Shown one piece after another: positions 1 through 6,070 of a DNA stretch of 11,162 bases. The stretch is taken from positions 1,548 to 12,709 of the forward strand of contig JACQYJ010000117.1 in the NCBI GenBank assembly GCA_016208525.1. The letters are read 5' to 3'. The stretch's first letter is position 1. Each line of letters opens with the position of its first letter. The notes beneath the pieces are model-generated. The model worked only from the letters and a program-made list of their open reading frames with translations. It ran no database searches and was not told the DNA's origin. The position numbers and the translations under genes are program-made. Source of the DNA: Deltaproteobacteria bacterium. Its GTDB lineage: Bacteria > Desulfobacterota > JAENJC01.

Positions 1-110
1 GATGATATCAAAGCTGTCAGGGCAGAGATGGCGACCAAAGATGATATCAAAGCTGTCAGGGCAGAGATGGCGACCAAAGATGATATCAAAGCTGTCAGGG
101 CAGAGATGGC
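1..110 (+). repeat. 39-bp tandem repeat, 2.8 copies, inside the coiled-coil ORF
   Basis: Units at 1-39 and 40-78 are identical, and 79-110 is identical to the first 32 bases of the unit before the sequence diverges. Each unit begins GATGATATCAAAGCTGTC and encodes 13 residues. Perfect DNA identity, rather than only protein similarity, indicates recent duplication or slippage. The array runs off the left edge, so its copy number is unknown. Confidence 0.95.
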
Positions 111-324
111 TGAGACAAAAGAAGAACTCAAGCGCCACATGGGGGTTCTTTACGAAAATATGCAGCACAAATTGGATGTAGCAATTGAGGGTTTTCAGAG
201 CCTTACCGAAAGAGATGAAAGAATGAAAAAGGAGATTGATGAGACAGATAAAAAGATTGGACAGGTTTCGCTTAATTTATCTGCGCACAAAACAGACAAA
301 AATCTTCACAGATGTGCTGCATGA
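1..324 (+). CDS. Partial coiled-coil hypothetical protein (5' end off window)
   Basis: The reading frame is open from the first base and stops with TGA at 322-324, so this is the C-terminal 107 residues of a longer protein. An ATG at 28 is in frame, but every 39-bp repeat unit holds the same ATG, so it is not a convincing start. The first 35 or so residues are a 13-residue repeat (DDIKAVRAEMATK) rich in Lys, Glu, Ala and Met. It is followed by a charged helical stretch (AETKEELKRHMGVLYENMQHKLD) and a second helical part ending LSAHKTDKNLH. There is no membrane segment or catalytic motif. It resembles the many short bacterial coiled-coil proteins of unknown function that carry ATKEDI-type repeats. 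I assign no function. It is the only plus-strand gene and converges on the methyltransferase, overlapping its long reading frame by 19 bp. Confidence 0.6.
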   Translation, partial: DDIKAVRAEMATKDDIKAVRAEMATKDDIKAVRAEMAETKEELKRHMGVLYENMQHKLDVAIEGFQSLTERDERMKKEIDETDKKIGQVSLNLSAHKTDKNLHRCAA

Positions 325-1046
325 CTGCAGGGGCAAGGCATGCCTTGCCCCTGCTTATACCCCCCAAATACCGCCCAGTTCAGGTATTTAAAGTAACACT
401 CAACATCAGCAAAACCTGCGTCACTCATCAGGCCAAGCTGTCTCTCAACTGTTAAAGGCTTCACGTCTCTGACAAACTTCAGCATCTGTGCGCCTGTCTC
501 GTCTTCGCTGAAACCGTTTGAGAACTGGAATTCCTTCCATTTCTCCATATATAACTGGTAGACATTTGCAAATGGAGAGATTACCGCCTCCGCATCTATG
601 AAGATACCGCCGGGCTTCAAGGCATCGTAGCATTTACTGAATAGCGCCTTCTTTTCGTCTTCAGTGAGATAGTGAAGGGAAAAGGCGGAGATTATAACAT
701 CGAACTCCCCTTCATCCCTGACCACTGGCCACTGACCACTGACCACTCTTATATCCTGACAGACAAAATCGATCCTCCATGTGGTGTGCTTTACCTTGGC
801 TGCAGCGGCATCCAGCATATCTGATGAACTGTCTATACCGGTTACCCTTGCCAGGGGGAACTCTTTAAGGAGGGCCACACTGGTCCCGCCTGTCCCGCAG
901 CCAAGGTCAAGAACCCTCAGATATTCCTTCCTGGAAAAAGGGAGCAGAGATACAATAAGGGTCTGTATCTCATTATACAGAGGGACCCTTCTTCTTATAA
1001 CATCATCGTATCTGCCTGCCTCTTCAGCCTTGAAACGGTTTTCCAT
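306..1046 (-). CDS. Class I SAM-dependent methyltransferase
   Basis: Predicted soluble methyltransferase of the Rossmann-fold class I type, 246 residues from the ATG at 1046. The SAM-binding glycine loop VLDLGCGTGG is at residues 45-54 and the acidic end of strand 2 is at GIDSS (70-74). QDIR lies near 97-100. EFDVIISAFSLHYL (114-127) is the strand-4 region, followed by LKPGGIFIDAE. The substrate is not predictable. An in-frame ATG at 1076 would add ten residues, but it lies inside an intergenic hairpin repeat, and the MENRFK start is preceded by GGGG five bases upstream, so I prefer 1046. Two oddities: a 7-bp tandem repeat (720-747) encodes a loop VVSGQWPVV before strand 4, and the last residues (KQGQGMPCPC and on) are encoded by a palindromic repeat. 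The natural C-terminus is probably FGGYK. Confidence 0.85.
   Translation of the reverse strand: MENRFKAEEAGRYDDVIRRRVPLYNEIQTLIVSLLPFSRKEYLRVLDLGCGTGGTSVALLKEFPLARVTGIDSSSDMLDAAAAKVKHTTWRIDFVCQDIRVVSGQWPVVRDEGEFDVIISAFSLHYLTEDEKKALFSKCYDALKPGGIFIDAEAVISPFANVYQLYMEKWKEFQFSNGFSEDETGAQMLKFVRDVKPLTVERQLGLMSDAGFADVECYFKYLNWAVFGGYKQGQGMPCPCSHAAHL
327..354. repeat. Perfect 28-bp palindrome (GGGGCAAGGCA family)
   Basis: GCAGGGGCAAGGCA is followed directly by its exact reverse complement, with the centre between 340 and 341 and no loop. It sits 3 bp after the stop of the plus-strand ORF and inside the 3' end of the methyltransferase frame. The GGGGCAA...TTGCCCC arms resemble those of the 57-bp element at 4634-4690, so both look like members of one dispersed palindromic family. 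There is no following T-run, so a classical terminator role is not supported on either strand. Confidence 0.9.
720..747. repeat. 7-bp tandem repeat (GACCACT x4) inside the methyltransferase
   Basis: Four consecutive 7-bp units occur on the plus strand: GACCACT, GGCCACT, GACCACT, GACCACT, with one mismatch in the second. On the coding (minus) strand the unit reads AGTGGTC. It encodes residues about 100-109 of the methyltransferase, a loop just before the EFDVIIS strand where the family usually has a short connection. Confidence 0.9.
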
Positions 1047-1063
1047 GTTGACCCCGTATTGCA

Positions 1064-1143
1064 AAATCCCCTTCATCCCCCTTTTCCAAAGGGGGAATTT
1101 TTACATTCCCCTCTTTAGCAAAGAGGGGGCAGGGGAGATTTGA
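1064..1143. repeat. Double-hairpin intergenic repeat between the PBP and methyltransferase genes
   Basis: Two perfect hairpins lie side by side: CCCCCTTT-TCC-AAAGGGGG at 1077-1095 and CCCCTCTTT-AGC-AAAGAGGGG at 1108-1128. The outer arms (AAATCCCC at 1064-1072 against GGGGAGATTT at the right end) also match loosely, so the whole stretch can fold as one element. This form of C-rich/G-rich twin hairpin is a common dispersed intergenic repeat in environmental genomes. It begins 4 bp after the PBP stop and overlaps the ten extra residues of the longest methyltransferase frame. Confidence 0.85.
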
Positions 1144-1146
1144 TCT

Positions 1147-3393
1147 TTACTCCATCTCATGCTCGGGAGGCTTTACAGGCTCGACATCGTCTGACTCAGT
1201 TCCCGACTCATACCTGAAGAAATCGGTCTCCTGAATGGCCTCCGGATCTGAATATTCTGTCGGCTCCGTCCCTTCCTTAAAACATTCAAACACCGTTTCT
1301 TTTGATTTTGCTGTAGCCAGAAGCCCTGTTTCCTTGTCTATCTTGACAAAGACAACATCATCCGGCACAGGGAACCCTTTAACAGGGGTACCGGCCACCG
1401 CTCCCTGCATGAACTTGAGCCATATCGGCGCCGCAGCCCTTCCGCCGGTTTCGGCCTTGCCAAGAGGTTTCATCTGGTCGTAACCAACCCATGTCCCTGC
1501 AACCAGGTCAGGGGTATATCCCATAAACCAGGCATCGCTCAGATCATTTGTGGTACCGGTCTTTCCGGCAGCAGGTCTGCCAAGGGCCTTCACCCCCTGG
1601 CCTGTCCCTGACTGGACAACTCCCTCCCTCAGGTTTGTCATAACATAAGCAGTCCCCTTGCTGAGGACATTTATGACCACAGGGTAGTTCTCCTCAAGCA
1701 CCTTGCCGTCCCTGTCTACTATCTTTGTGATAAAGACGGGGTCCGCCTTGTCGCCCTGAGCTGCAAAGACTCCGTATGCGGAGGTAAGCTCCAGGAGAGA
1801 GTCCCCGCTGGAACCCAGGGCAGGCCCGTGGAAAACGGCATCATAATTCTTTGGCTTCCACGTCTGCCCCTCAAGGTCCTGCTCAAAGATCACCGGCGAA
1901 TCCATGATGATGCTTGCAGGGGTATACCCCTTATCAAGTGCGGCGGCGTAGATGATCGGCTTAAATGATGATCCCGGCTGCCTCCTCGACTGGACAACCC
2001 TGTTGAACTCGGTCTTTTTATAGTCGTATCCGCCCACAAGGGCCTTTACATACCCGGTATACGGGTCAATGGCTACCAGGGCGCCCTGCACCTCCGGTTC
2101 CTGGTCCAGGGTCACCCTGACTTCTCCGGTCTTTGGATGCAAGCTCTTCACCTGCACAAGCAGCAGATCGCCAGGTTTTGGAATATATGGCGCAGCCCAC
2201 TCCATCTCCAAAAAGTCCAGTTTCGCTCTTATATCTCCTATCCTTACGCTTACAAACTTTCCCTTGTTGTCAACCTTCTCTACAACGCCTTCCACGTCTT
2301 TACCAACTTCAAGAGGGCTTTTGGCAATAGCCTCTGAGAGCTTCATTGAAAAGGTAGCGGCTTCTTCCGGCTTGAGCATAGACGCAGGCCCCCGGAAACC
2401 ATGTCTCTTATCTATCTCCTTGACCCCCTCAATAACCGCCCTTTCTGCTGATTCCTGCATCTTTATGTTGAGATGGGTGTATATCTTGAGGCCGTCATGA
2501 TAGAGGACGTCATCGCCGTACTTTTCCGATATATACCTGCGGATATGCTCGGTAAAATAAGGCGCCAGTGGCCTGTTGATGTCCTCCTTTTTCCTGATGT
2601 TCAGGATTTCGTTCAGGGCCCCCATCTCCTCATCCGCAGTTATATACCCGTCCTCCACCATCCGTTCAAGCACGTAAACCTGTCTTTCCTTAGCCTTATC
2701 GAAGTGACTGACAGGAGAGTGCCTTGATGGAGAACTGGTAAGGCCGGCCAGCAAGGCTGCCTCAGGCAAGGTAATCTCCTCAACATGCTTGCCGAAGTAA
2801 GTGATGGAGGCTGCCTCTACCCCGTAAGCCCCCTCACCGAGATAGATGTGATTCAGGTAAAGGGAGAGGATATCTTCCTTTGAAAATTTCTTTTCCATCC
2901 TGTGGGCAAGGATCGCCTCCTTTATCTTTCTCAGGAGCTTCCTCTCCGGTGACAGGAGCATAGCCTTTGCCACCTGCTGCGTTATTGTGCTCCCACCCTG
3001 AACAACTCCGCCTGCCTCTATATTTTTTACGGCTGCCCTGAGTATGGCAACGAGGCTTATCCCTGAATGTTCGAAGAAACTGCCGTCCTCTGCTGCAACA
3101 AATGCGTTTATCAGTACCTCTGGTATCCTTGAATATGGGACTACAACCCTCTTCTCGAGAAAGAACTCGCCAATTGCCTTTTCATCATCGGAATATACGG
3201 TAGAGACTATATTTGGGCGATAATCATCCAGGGTTTCCAACTTTGGAAGGGCGCCGATTATATAAAAATATGCCCCGAATCCAAAAGAGGCCATAAAAAT
3301 AAATGAAAAGGCAATGAAACCGAGGAAAAACCTCAGGAGATTTCCCATCCTCCCCTTTTCTCTTGACCCTCTGAGATTAAAAAAACTCTTCAA
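1147..3393 (-). CDS. mrcA: Class A penicillin-binding protein (PBP1A-type) lacking the SxN region
   Basis: Bifunctional peptidoglycan glycosyltransferase/transpeptidase, anchored in the inner membrane and acting in the periplasm. Numbering here runs from the upstream in-frame ATG at 3483. A membrane segment spans about 50-78. The GT51 domain has EDGSFFEHSG (catalytic Glu132), GGSTITQQ (163-170) and RKIKE (185-189). An OB-like insert spans about 396-460. The transpeptidase has PGSSFKP (active Ser505) and GKTGTTND (640-647). The SxN motif is absent: YDAVFHGP (548-554) runs straight into ALGSSGDSLLELTSAY, whereas the family has about 45-55 residues between these, including the SxN helix. The frame stays open. 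Transpeptidase activity is therefore doubtful, while the glycosyltransferase domain looks complete. Start: the ATG at 3483 lies in a palindromic repeat upstream of a terminator, so translation more likely begins at TTG 3393 (AGGAGG four bases upstream) or ATG 3348. Confidence 0.85.
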   Translation of the reverse strand: MKSFFNLRGSREKGRMGNLLRFFLGFIAFSFIFMASFGFGAYFYIIGALPKLETLDDYRPNIVSTVYSDDEKAIGEFFLEKRVVVPYSRIPEVLINAFVAAEDGSFFEHSGISLVAILRAAVKNIEAGGVVQGGSTITQQVAKAMLLSPERKLLRKIKEAILAHRMEKKFSKEDILSLYLNHIYLGEGAYGVEAASITYFGKHVEEITLPEAALLAGLTSSPSRHSPVSHFDKAKERQVYVLERMVEDGYITADEEMGALNEILNIRKKEDINRPLAPYFTEHIRRYISEKYGDDVLYHDGLKIYTHLNIKMQESAERAVIEGVKEIDKRHGFRGPASMLKPEEAATFSMKLSEAIAKSPLEVGKDVEGVVEKVDNKGKFVSVRIGDIRAKLDFLEMEWAAPYIPKPGDLLLVQVKSLHPKTGEVRVTLDQEPEVQGALVAIDPYTGYVKALVGGYDYKKTEFNRVVQSRRQPGSSFKPIIYAAALDKGYTPASIIMDSPVIFEQDLEGQTWKPKNYDAVFHGPALGSSGDSLLELTSAYGVFAAQGDKADPVFITKIVDRDGKVLEENYPVVINVLSKGTAYVMTNLREGVVQSGTGQGVKALGRPAAGKTGTTNDLSDAWFMGYTPDLVAGTWVGYDQMKPLGKAETGGRAAAPIWLKFMQGAVAGTPVKGFPVPDDVVFVKIDKETGLLATAKSKETVFECFKEGTEPTEYSDPEAIQETDFFRYESGTESDDVEPVKPPEHEME

Positions 3394-3397
3394 CACT

Positions 3398-3403
3398 CCT
3401 CCT
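3398..3403 (-). promoter_or_regulatory. Shine-Dalgarno AGGAGG deciding the PBP start
   Basis: A perfect AGGAGG on the minus strand lies four bases before TTG at 3393 and one base before GTG at 3396. It is downstream of the terminator hairpin, in the position expected for a true gene start. The competing ATG at 3348 has GGGGAGG immediately adjacent, with AAGG five bases away. The ATG at 3483 has no good ribosome-binding site. Confidence 0.5.
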
Positions 3404-3415
3404 AAAACTAAATGC

Positions 3416-3438
3416 AAAAAGGCGGGGAACCCCCCGCC
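3416..3438 (-). terminator. Rho-independent terminator downstream of leuC
   Basis: On the minus strand GGCGGGG-GGTT-CCCCGCC forms a perfect 7-bp GC stem with a 4-base loop, followed immediately by TTTTT. It is about 100 bp past the leuC stop and just before the probable PBP start, so it separates the two transcription units. It also shows that the longest PBP reading frame is overextended. Confidence 0.8.
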
Positions 3439-3461
3439 TGCTCTTAATTTCAACATCTTTC

Positions 3462-3511
3462 GTAGAAAGATGGCTTTAGCCATGTTAACATGTCTAAAGA
3501 CCTGTTTCTAC
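3462..3511. repeat. 50-bp imperfect palindrome between leuC and the PBP gene
   Basis: The 25-base arms GTAGAAAGATGGCTTTAG... (3462-3486) and ...CTAAAGACCTGTTTCTAC (3487-3511) match at 21 of 25 positions about a loop-free centre (CATGTT|AACATG, 3481-3492). Smaller hairpins are nested at its left side: CATCTTTC-GTA-GAAAGATG (3454-3472) and ATGGCT-TT-AGCCAT (3470-3483). It looks like a dispersed palindromic element. The upstream PBP ATG is the CAT within it. Confidence 0.85.
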
Positions 3512-3538
3512 AAATGCGGCTGCAATACGATGGATTCC

Positions 3539-4621
3539 TTACGCAGCCTTCAATTCATCCGGGCTTGCTATCCTTCCCAGAACTGCTGATGCCGCAGCTA
3601 CAGCAGGGTTTGACAGGTAGACCTCGCTCTCAGGATGCCCCATCCTCCCGACGAAGTTCCGGTTTGTGGTGGCAATGGCCCTCTCACCCTTTGCCAGTAT
3701 CCCCATGTGCCCGCCAAGGCACGGCCCGCAGGTGGGGGTGCTTATTGCCGCGCCAGCATCAAGGAATATATCAAAAAGCCCCTCCTTCATAGCCTGCCTG
3801 TAAATCCACTGTGTTGCAGGTATGACAAGAAGCCTGACGTATTTGTGGACCTTTTGTCCTTTGAGAACATTGGCGGCAACCCGCAGGTCCTCAAGCCTCC
3901 CGTTGGTGCAGGAACCTATTACAGCCTGATCTATACTCACATTAAGAGAGACGGCCTCTGAAAGCCCCTTTGTGTTTTCCGGCAGGTGAGGGAATGCTAC
4001 CTGGGGCTCTATATTTGCGCAGTCATACTCTCTCACATCTACATACTTCGCATCAGGGTCGCTTTGAAAAAACTTGTAACCCCTCTTGGCCCTGCTTTTG
4101 ACATACTCCTCGGTGATCTTATCAGGAGCAATGATCCCGTTTTTGGCCCCTGCCTCTATCACCATATTGGCTATGGTCATACGTCCTGCCATCCCCATAT
4201 CCTCTATCGTCTCGCCGCAGATTTCCATCGCCCTGTAAAGGCATGTATGAGAATCAGCGCCTATGACCAGATCGCCTGGAAGGACCACCCCCTGCTCAGG
4301 AAGCAGGGCATGCTCTACACCCATCTCCCCTGTCTCGTAGTAGTGGGTCAGGTCCTGCTCCCTTGCGAACTCCCTGAGCATCTTGCACTGCTCTGCGGAC
4401 TGAATGTCCTTGTTCGGCGCAAAGTGATCAGGGACAAGGACAACCTTGTCCCTGTCAAAGACCTTTGCAGCCCCTGCCTTCTTGAACTCCTTAATTGCTA
4501 TGGGCGCAGTTATATCGTTACCAAGGGCTATATCAACCCTGGCATTTATAAGCTGCCCGGGCTCCACCTTATTCAGGCCTGAATGAGCAGCAAGAATCTT
4601 TTCCGTAATTGTCATTCCCAT
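3539..4621 (-). CDS. leuC: 3-isopropylmalate dehydratase large subunit, internally deleted
   Basis: Aconitase-superfamily large subunit that isomerises 2- to 3-isopropylmalate in leucine synthesis with LeuD and a 4Fe-4S cluster. The N-terminus MGMTITEKIL and the blocks DITAPIAIKEF, VPDHFAPNKD and GADSHTC (121-127) are typical. The three cluster cysteines are present: Cys238 in GSCTNGR, and Cys298 and Cys301 in CGPC. After Cys127 the protein jumps to LYRAMEICGETIED. The family normally has about 60 residues here, starting TYGALGAF and running to GDIGVDGA. Length is 360 against about 420 usual, which fits. The missing part belongs to the conserved core, so the enzyme is probably inactive if the sequence is right. 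The ATG at 4621 has AAGGGGG upstream. No leuD follows; the next downstream items are a palindrome and a terminator. A homoaconitase-like role cannot be excluded from sequence alone. Confidence 0.85.
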   Translation of the reverse strand: MGMTITEKILAAHSGLNKVEPGQLINARVDIALGNDITAPIAIKEFKKAGAAKVFDRDKVVLVPDHFAPNKDIQSAEQCKMLREFAREQDLTHYYETGEMGVEHALLPEQGVVLPGDLVIGADSHTCLYRAMEICGETIEDMGMAGRMTIANMVIEAGAKNGIIAPDKITEEYVKSRAKRGYKFFQSDPDAKYVDVREYDCANIEPQVAFPHLPENTKGLSEAVSLNVSIDQAVIGSCTNGRLEDLRVAANVLKGQKVHKYVRLLVIPATQWIYRQAMKEGLFDIFLDAGAAISTPTCGPCLGGHMGILAKGERAIATTNRNFVGRMGHPESEVYLSNPAVAAASAVLGRIASPDELKAA

Positions 4622-4633
4622 CTTTATCCCCCT

Positions 4634-4690
4634 TGTAGGGGCAACCCGGTGGGTTGCCCGATTTGGGCGAGGCCCCGCCTCGCCCCTACA
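4634..4690. repeat. 57-bp palindromic element with 9-bp terminal inverted repeats
   Basis: Its ends are TGTAGGGGC (4634-4642) and GCCCCTACA (4682-4690). Inside are two perfect hairpins, GGGCAACCC-GGT-GGGTTGCCC (4639-4659) and GGGCGAGGC-CCC-GCCTCGCCC (4665-4685). It begins directly after the M16 stop codon (TAA at 4691-4693 on the minus strand) and ends 12 bp before the leuC start. It has the form of a miniature dispersed palindromic repeat related to 327-354. No T-run follows, so I do not call it a terminator. Confidence 0.9.
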
Positions 4691-5950
4691 TTACAATTTC
4701 AACAGCTCTCCCGGTATATCCTCTTTATCAACCCCGCCCACTACAGCCAGGGCCAGGGAGTCTCTTGTGAACGTCTTCTGCGCAAGCCCTCTCACCCCTT
4801 CGGCCGTCACGGCGTCAATACTCGCCATTACCTCGTCTATAGTGACGTCCCTTCCAAAGTAAATCTCATTCTTTGCGAGCTTGGTCATCCAGCTGTCGGT
4901 GCTCTCCATCCCCAGTACCAGATTTCCCTTGATCTGCTCCTTGGCGGACTGAAGTTCTTCGGTGTCAATAAGATTATCCTTTAACCTCACAAGCTCATCC
5001 CTGACAAGGCCGATTACCTGCTTATACTCGCCCTCTCCTGTCCCCACATACACGCTCAAATATCCGGTATCGGAATATGTGTTCAGATACGAGTATACAG
5101 AGTATGCAAGCCCTCTCTTCTCGCGTATCTCCTGGAACAGCCTGGAACTCATCCCTCCGCCAAGTACCGTATTCAATACATAGTTATGATACCTGAGCGG
5201 ATTGGTCTGCTCGATAGAGCCGCTGCCCATGCATAGATGCACCTGCTCAAGCTTCTTATTATGTACCGCCACCCGGGAAGAAAACGCCGGGGTACTATAT
5301 CCGGTACTTTTTACATGAGGCTTCAGAGAGGCAAATCCGTTATCCGAAAGGAGCTTAAGCAACTCCTGATGCCTTATTGAGCCTGACGCTGTTATGATAA
5401 CATCTCCAGCGATGTAATTGTCTCTGATATATCCGGTCATGTCATCCCTTGAAAGGGAGTTTATGGTTTTAACAGTGCCGAGGACAGGTCTTCCCAATGA
5501 GTCATCAGGCCAGACCAGCTCGTTGAAAAAATCATGGACAAAGTCATCAGGGGTATCCTCAACCATGCTGATCTCCTGGAGGACCACCTTTCTCTCCTTC
5601 TCCAACTCCTCTGGATCGAATTTAGAATTAAGGAATATATCGGAGAGGAGGTCTACGGCCATGGGGATGTGCTTCTCCAGGACCTTTGCGTAAAAGCAGG
5701 TGTACTCCCTGTTTGTAAATGCATTCAGTATCCCTCCGACTGAGTCCATCTCCCTTGCAATGTCCACAGCAGTCCGCATCGAAGTCCCCTTAAACAGCAT
5801 GTGCTCTATGAAGTGGGCAATCCCGTTTATATTCTTATCCTCATGACGGGCGCCGACATTGACCCATATCCCAATCGCCGCAGAACGAACATGAGGGAGT
5901 TCTTCTGTTAAGATGCGTACTCCATTATCCAATACCGTTTTCTGGTACAT
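4691..5950 (-). CDS. M16 family zinc peptidase (processing-protease type)
   Basis: Pitrilysin-family metallopeptidase of 419 residues, the usual size for the single-chain bacterial relatives of mitochondrial processing peptidase. The inverted zinc motif HFIEH is at 46-50 and the third zinc ligand is Glu126, 76 residues after His50, in VVLQEI. The C-terminal half has the expected SSRLFQEIREKRGLAYSVYSY block (269-289). There is no signal peptide, so it is probably cytoplasmic. It appears complete. The ATG has GAAAGGAG four bases upstream. It follows pnp as in many genomes but is separated from it by a terminator, so it is probably its own unit. Bacterial members are often left as uncharacterised peptidases, and the substrate is unknown. 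Confidence 0.92.
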   Translation of the reverse strand: MYQKTVLDNGVRILTEELPHVRSAAIGIWVNVGARHEDKNINGIAHFIEHMLFKGTSMRTAVDIAREMDSVGGILNAFTNREYTCFYAKVLEKHIPMAVDLLSDIFLNSKFDPEELEKERKVVLQEISMVEDTPDDFVHDFFNELVWPDDSLGRPVLGTVKTINSLSRDDMTGYIRDNYIAGDVIITASGSIRHQELLKLLSDNGFASLKPHVKSTGYSTPAFSSRVAVHNKKLEQVHLCMGSGSIEQTNPLRYHNYVLNTVLGGGMSSRLFQEIREKRGLAYSVYSYLNTYSDTGYLSVYVGTGEGEYKQVIGLVRDELVRLKDNLIDTEELQSAKEQIKGNLVLGMESTDSWMTKLAKNEIYFGRDVTIDEVMASIDAVTAEGVRGLAQKTFTRDSLALAVVGGVDKEDIPGELLKL

Positions 5951-5970
5951 TAAACTCCTTTCAAAACGTT

Positions 5971-5995
5971 AAAATTAACTACAGAGAACACGGAG
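5971..5995 (+). repeat. Partial copy of the AAAATTAACNNCAGAGA dispersed repeat
   Basis: AAAATTAACTACAGAGAACA matches the minus-strand sequences starting at 8435 (AAAATTAACCACAGAGATAC) and 8814 (AAAATTAACCGCAGAGACGC). It is a single arm, lying between the M16 gene and the pnp terminator, with no matching second arm here. Confidence 0.6.
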
Positions 5996-6000
5996 TTTAG

Positions 6001-6036
6001 AAAAAAGAAGGCACCTGCCAATACCCTGGAGGTGCC
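6001..6036 (-). terminator. Rho-independent terminator after pnp
   Basis: On the minus strand GGCACCT pairs with AGGTGCC (6030-6036 with 6010-6016). An inner CCA/TGG pairing extends the stem across a one-base bulge, and the hairpin is followed by TTCTTTTTT. It begins 34 bp downstream of the pnp stop. It should end the rbfA-to-pnp transcript. Confidence 0.85.
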
Positions 6037-6070
6037 TCTTGGATCGGTCGGTATTTAGCTTCTAAGCCCT

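Noticed and set aside
327..354. Bidirectional rho-independent terminator for the convergent genes
   Set aside because: The stem is perfect, but it has no loop and no T-run on either strand.
1819..4246. Inteins or introns explaining the odd PBP and LeuC proteins
   Set aside because: Both genes are missing family sequence rather than carrying extra sequence, so an intervening element does not fit.
3986..4582. 198-residue open frame on the plus strand opposite leuC
   Set aside because: It is antisense to a clear LeuC coding region, has no recognisable motif and no ribosome-binding site, and its length follows from the codon bias of leuC.
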